The notes under the pieces: generated by a model | Database searches by the model: none | Seen by the model: only the letters and a program-made list of their open reading frames with translations | What the model was told of the DNA's origin: nothing | Shown: piece by piece, positions 61,271 to 64,000 of the stretch | How the letters are laid out: each line of letters opens with the position of its first letter | Numbering within the stretch: position 1 is the first letter of the stretch | Translations under genes and position numbers: made by a program | NCBI GenBank assembly: GCA_017627955.1 | Contig: JAGAFU010000055.1 | Coordinates: forward strand, 60,309-124,308 | Reading direction: 5' to 3' | DNA: 64,000 nt | DNA from: Bacteroidales bacterium | GTDB taxonomy: Bacteria; Bacteroidota; Bacteroidia; Bacteroidales; UBA932

Positions 61271-61474
61271 ATGAACAGATTGAAACTCCTTCGATTTCTT
61301 TTTGTCCTTTTCATTGTGTTGACGGTGATTTTTGGCATTGGGCTTATTGTTCCGGAAAACAGGGACAATGCTCTTGGCAGAATTGGACTGTGGTGCGGTT
61401 TTATCGCTATGCTTGGTGATGCGGTGGTTATGTTTACGGAGATTAGACGTGAAAAGAAAGAGCAAGACAGTTGA
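61271..61474 (+). CDS. Small two-helix membrane protein
   Basis: The 67-aa product has two hydrophobic segments (FLFVLFIVLTVIFGIGLIV and IGLWCGFIAMLGDAVVMF) joined by a short polar loop, and a charged tail (RREKKEQDS). No family is recognised. The ATG at 61271 was chosen because a TATATTTG box (61243-61250) lies just upstream; a longer frame from 61232 would begin upstream of it. It precedes a DUF7010-like membrane protein that has its own -7 box. Confidence 0.6.
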   Translation: MNRLKLLRFLFVLFIVLTVIFGIGLIVPENRDNALGRIGLWCGFIAMLGDAVVMFTEIRREKKEQDS

Positions 61475-61510
61475 TTCGGTCTTGGTGAAAATATAGTATA
61501 TTTACCACAA

Positions 61511-62062
61511 ATGAATCAGTTATTTATGGAATTGGATGAATTGCATAAAGACTGTGCGAGACGTCAGAAGAGAGGTCTGCACTTTATCTTGGCGTCCGTT
61601 GTCATCTGGGGACTGATCCTTGTCGCGCATCTGACACATCTGGACATCGAGACAAAGAATCTCATCACATTCTGCTGCTCGGCGGTTTTGTTCCCTCTGG
61701 CCTGGGGGCTCGCGAAAGCTCTCAATATAGATTTCGAAGGTAAGGGAAACCCGCTCACGAAAGCCGGCATTATATTCAGCATCAATCAGATGCTGTACAT
61801 TCTGATTGCCATGTGGGTATTCGCCGCCGTCCCTGACAAGATGCTGATGGTGTACGCGATGATTTTTGGAGCGCATCTGATGCCCTTCTCATGGCTCTAC
61901 CAATCGAAGAGTTATCTTGTATTGTCCATTGTTATCCCGATTCTGTCCCTTGTCGTTGGGCTTTCTTTCCCTCCATATATCCTGGCCATCATCATGGTCG
62001 CGATAGAGTCGCTCTTCTCATTCTTATTGAGCAGGGAATGCAAGGTCCAAAACCAGCTGTAG
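61511..62062 (+). CDS. DUF7010-like integral membrane protein
   Basis: The 183-aa product has about six hydrophobic segments between residues 24 and 172, after a charged N-terminus (ELDELHKDCARRQKRGLHFI). The pattern RQKRGLHFILASVVIWGLI, IETKNLITFCCSAVLFPLAW and MVYAMIFGAHLMPFSWLYQS matches DUF7010 as I remember it; function is unknown. A TATATTTA box at 61497-61504 lies only 6 nt before the ATG. Confidence 0.72.
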   Translation: MNQLFMELDELHKDCARRQKRGLHFILASVVIWGLILVAHLTHLDIETKNLITFCCSAVLFPLAWGLAKALNIDFEGKGNPLTKAGIIFSINQMLYILIAMWVFAAVPDKMLMVYAMIFGAHLMPFSWLYQSKSYLVLSIVIPILSLVVGLSFPPYILAIIMVAIESLFSFLLSRECKVQNQL

Positions 62063-62142
62063 GCATGGAATTTGTTTTTTTTATGAAGTATGTCTAAATT
62101 CGCGGCGTTTTAAACAAAGCGTTTATTTTTTTTAAAGCAAGA

Positions 62143-62766
62143 ATGAAAATGAAAAGAATCATCACTCTTATCGCGGCCGCGGTCATGATGACCATCGCCA
62201 CGAACTCTTTCGCCCAGATGCAGGTGGGCGCCGGATTCCTCCATTCAAACGAGCAGATCACATTGACTGGAATTGACCCCGTCGATGTCGGTATTAACGG
62301 AGCTTACGCGGGTCTGTCCTACAACCTTCCTATCGCCGGTAATTTCGGTATCGCTCCCGGTCTCTATTATTCACTCCTTATGTCCAACGAGAGCACCAGC
62401 GTTGTTGGTATTAACCTCGGTTCCAAGGTCAGGGAGCATTACGTGAATGTGCCTGTGTATCTCAATTTCGGATTCAATCTTGGCCAGAACGCCAAGCTCT
62501 TCCTCTTCGCTGGCCCTACCGCCCAGTTCGGAGTCGCTTCTACGACTGAACTTTCCGCCGGCAGCGCTTCCACTGGTAAGTTCGACAGGTACAAGGACGG
62601 TAACCTGAGCCGTACCAACGTCCTTCTTGGTGGCGGACTTGGCCTGAACATCAGCAAGTTCCAGATCACCCTCGGCTACGACCAGGGACTCTTCGACCTC
62701 GACACTACCGACGGGACCAAGATCACCAAGAGCTACGCCAAGGCTGGCATCGCTTATCTCTTCTAA
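62143..62766 (+). CDS. Outer-membrane beta-barrel protein
   Basis: The 207-aa product has a signal peptide ending SFAQ, then about eight amphipathic strands (QVGAGFLHSNEQITLTGIDP, INGAYAGLSYNLPIAGNFGI, YLNFGFNLGQNAKLFLFAGP), ending with IAYLF, the aromatic C-terminus recognised by the BAM complex. This is the PorT/OMP_b-brl type of Bacteroidota. Ligand or role is unknown. A TAAATTCG box lies near 62095. Confidence 0.82.
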   Translation: MKMKRIITLIAAAVMMTIATNSFAQMQVGAGFLHSNEQITLTGIDPVDVGINGAYAGLSYNLPIAGNFGIAPGLYYSLLMSNESTSVVGINLGSKVREHYVNVPVYLNFGFNLGQNAKLFLFAGPTAQFGVASTTELSAGSASTGKFDRYKDGNLSRTNVLLGGGLGLNISKFQITLGYDQGLFDLDTTDGTKITKSYAKAGIAYLF

Positions 62767-62773
62767 AAATACG

Positions 62774-62790
62774 GGAATTTAGAAATTCCA
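62774..62790. terminator. Short convergent terminator
   Basis: GGAATTT-AG-AAATTCC lies between the barrel protein and the convergent outer-membrane protein, overlapping the latter's stop. Short stem, weak evidence. Confidence 0.4.
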
Positions 62791-64000
62791 TTTGAATCCT
62801 AGCAGGATGAGCCTCCGGTTCATCCTGCTTTCTTCTTCCCAAGAGTCCACCATGTCCTGTGAGAAGTATTGGACAACCCTCTTCCTGTCAAGAAGATCTC
62901 TTCCCTCAAGGGTGAGGGCAATCTTCTTGAATTGTTTGGAAATCCTGGCGTTGACGGTGATATATTCCTTTAGGATGGAGTAGAAGGTGACTATATTGCC
63001 CTGATAAGTCCCGTCAGCGGCAAAGTCCCAGCCGTGGCCCGGATGAACCCCGATGCCGGCCCTTAATATCCATCTGTTGCTGTCCAGGATCTTGTCGTGT
63101 GTTCCATATTTGTGGCGACGCTCCTGGCGGTAGTCGGCCGTCAGTGAACTGGTGACGACCCTCCCGTTCCACGACACACCGAACTGTTCAGTGAAACTGT
63201 CGCCATAGGCCGTGTTGTCCCACATGAACACTGTGTATGGTCTTCCGTCGATATCTTCAGTAATGAAGAATTGCTCGATCTCATTGGCCGAGTGTGACAG
63301 GGTTGAACGGGAAGAGAAATGGAACTTCTTGATGGTTAATTGATAATCGATATATTCAGAGGTCCATACGGTGGGATAGAGATCCGGGTCGCCCCTGAAA
63401 AGCTGTCCTTCGACCGCCGCCTGACGCTCGTACCAGCAAATCTGCTGATAGGAGGGATGGGCGATGGTACGGGAGCCTCCAATCGCGATAATATGCGCTG
63501 GAGAGGGTTTCCAGTAGAACTGGATATTCCCAATCAGGGACAGGGGTCTCCAATTGACTTTATGTGCTTTACCCTTGTCCGTGAGGTGGTTCCCGTATTG
63601 TTGGATGGTAGAGTTCAAGTCAGCGCCGTACCTGCTCTTGTTGTAGCTCAACCTTATGTTCGGCTCCGCGAACAATTCAAGGTAGTTGAAATTCTCCCTT
63701 AGCCTCAAACTGTCCTCCCACACATCCTGGGTTATCATGTTGGCTCCGCTATAATGGTCCAAAAGCCGGCTTCCCCTCAGTCTTAATCCTCCTTCGGCAA
63801 ACAGGGCAGGAATCCCGGCCAGGGTGGAGTCCCGGAATGTGACGGAAACTCCTGAATTAATCGGGACACTTGCAAATTTCCGTGTCTGATATGATGTAAA
63901 TGTTTGACTATAGAGGTAGATTCGGAGGAAGGATGTACCTTTGTAGTCATGGAAGACAAGAAAGCAATCAACGTATATGAGTACCTCACTAGCTTCTTCC
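62779..64000 (-). CDS. Large outer-membrane beta-barrel (TonB-receptor-like), 5' end outside window
   Basis: The minus-strand frame is open from 62779 to the right edge, so the N-terminus is missing. The visible 406 residues are barrel strands with alternating polar and aromatic residues (LRLRENFNYLELFAEPNIRL, NWRPLSLIGNIQFYWKPSPA, RRLILLGFKWNF at the end). The terminal phenylalanine is typical. The sequence resembles the C-terminal barrel of Bacteroidota outer-membrane beta-barrel family 3 or TonB-dependent receptors. A carboxypeptidase-like or plug domain would be upstream. No catalytic motif is present. Confidence 0.72.
   Translation of the reverse strand, partial: EEASEVLIYVDCFLVFHDYKGTSFLRIYLYSQTFTSYQTRKFASVPINSGVSVTFRDSTLAGIPALFAEGGLRLRGSRLLDHYSGANMITQDVWEDSLRLRENFNYLELFAEPNIRLSYNKSRYGADLNSTIQQYGNHLTDKGKAHKVNWRPLSLIGNIQFYWKPSPAHIIAIGGSRTIAHPSYQQICWYERQAAVEGQLFRGDPDLYPTVWTSEYIDYQLTIKKFHFSSRSTLSHSANEIEQFFITEDIDGRPYTVFMWDNTAYGDSFTEQFGVSWNGRVVTSSLTADYRQERRHKYGTHDKILDSNRWILRAGIGVHPGHGWDFAADGTYQGNIVTFYSILKEYITVNARISKQFKKIALTLEGRDLLDRKRVVQYFSQDMVDSWEEESRMNRRLILLGFKWNF

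Overview
This window is chromosomal DNA from a member of the Bacteroidales (Bacteroidota), probably an uncultured gut or rumen type. The evidence is a SusC/SusD pair, a bactofilin, a DUF4831-type protein, a NifJ-type pyruvate:ferredoxin oxidoreductase, an anaerobic sulfatase-maturase-like radical SAM protein, and repeated promoter boxes of the Bacteroidota form TAnnTTTG (usually TATATTTG). GC content looks moderate, roughly the mid-50s by eye. I cannot assign a genus.

Layout. Positions 1-3.5 kb hold the 3' part of secA and a bactofilin. 3.5-9.04 kb (minus) is a complete RND efflux operon (adaptor, pump, outer-membrane lipoprotein) with a palindromic operator candidate at its promoter. 9.1-9.9 kb holds rplS followed by tRNA-Arg(ACG) and tRNA-Gly(CCC), with a duplicated tRNA-Gly 3' end downstream. 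10-13.3 kb holds dnaJ, grpE and an organophosphate transporter. 13.4-18.1 kb holds a DUF1232 protein, an ABC-F ATPase, trkA and a glycosyltransferase. 18.2-25.6 kb is a SusC/SusD nutrient operon with two phosphatase-type enzymes, one of them interrupted by an in-frame amber codon. 25.7-29.8 kb (minus) holds a SlyD-like isomerase, pmbA/tldD and a zeta-toxin-like kinase. 29.8-37 kb holds an anSME-DUF2400 fusion, a peptide transporter, a lipid A acyltransferase, a DUF4831 protein and pepD. 37.1-38.4 kb is rpsF-rpsR-rplI. 38.5-40.2 kb is a HEPN/MNT toxin-antitoxin cassette flanked by direct repeats. 40.3-47 kb holds a flavin reductase, a 614-aa orphan, an acyl-CoA ligase with an acyltransferase, and parE. 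47-56 kb holds a DUF1573 protein, a minimal ferredoxin, an M16 protease, an NfeD/flotillin/HTH operon and two secreted proteins. 56-60.6 kb (minus) holds nifJ and fabD. 60.7-64 kb holds tRNA-Arg(CCG), small membrane proteins, an outer-membrane barrel and the 3' part of a large outer-membrane protein.

Most of the window is housekeeping or cell-envelope functions. The accessory interest is in three places. First, a MntA/HepT-type module at 38.7-39.8 kb whose nucleotidyltransferase has an extra N-terminal domain of about 150 residues resembling DUF6577/AbiEi-like antitoxins. Second, a family of short interspersed repeats built on TAGATYCTTCG...GCTCAGRATGACA that supplies stop codons to several genes; a related form, CTTCGACTCCGCTCAGG, is translated inside three proteins. 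Third, the phosphate-oriented SusCD locus. No CRISPR array, rRNA operon, intact transposase or prophage was seen.
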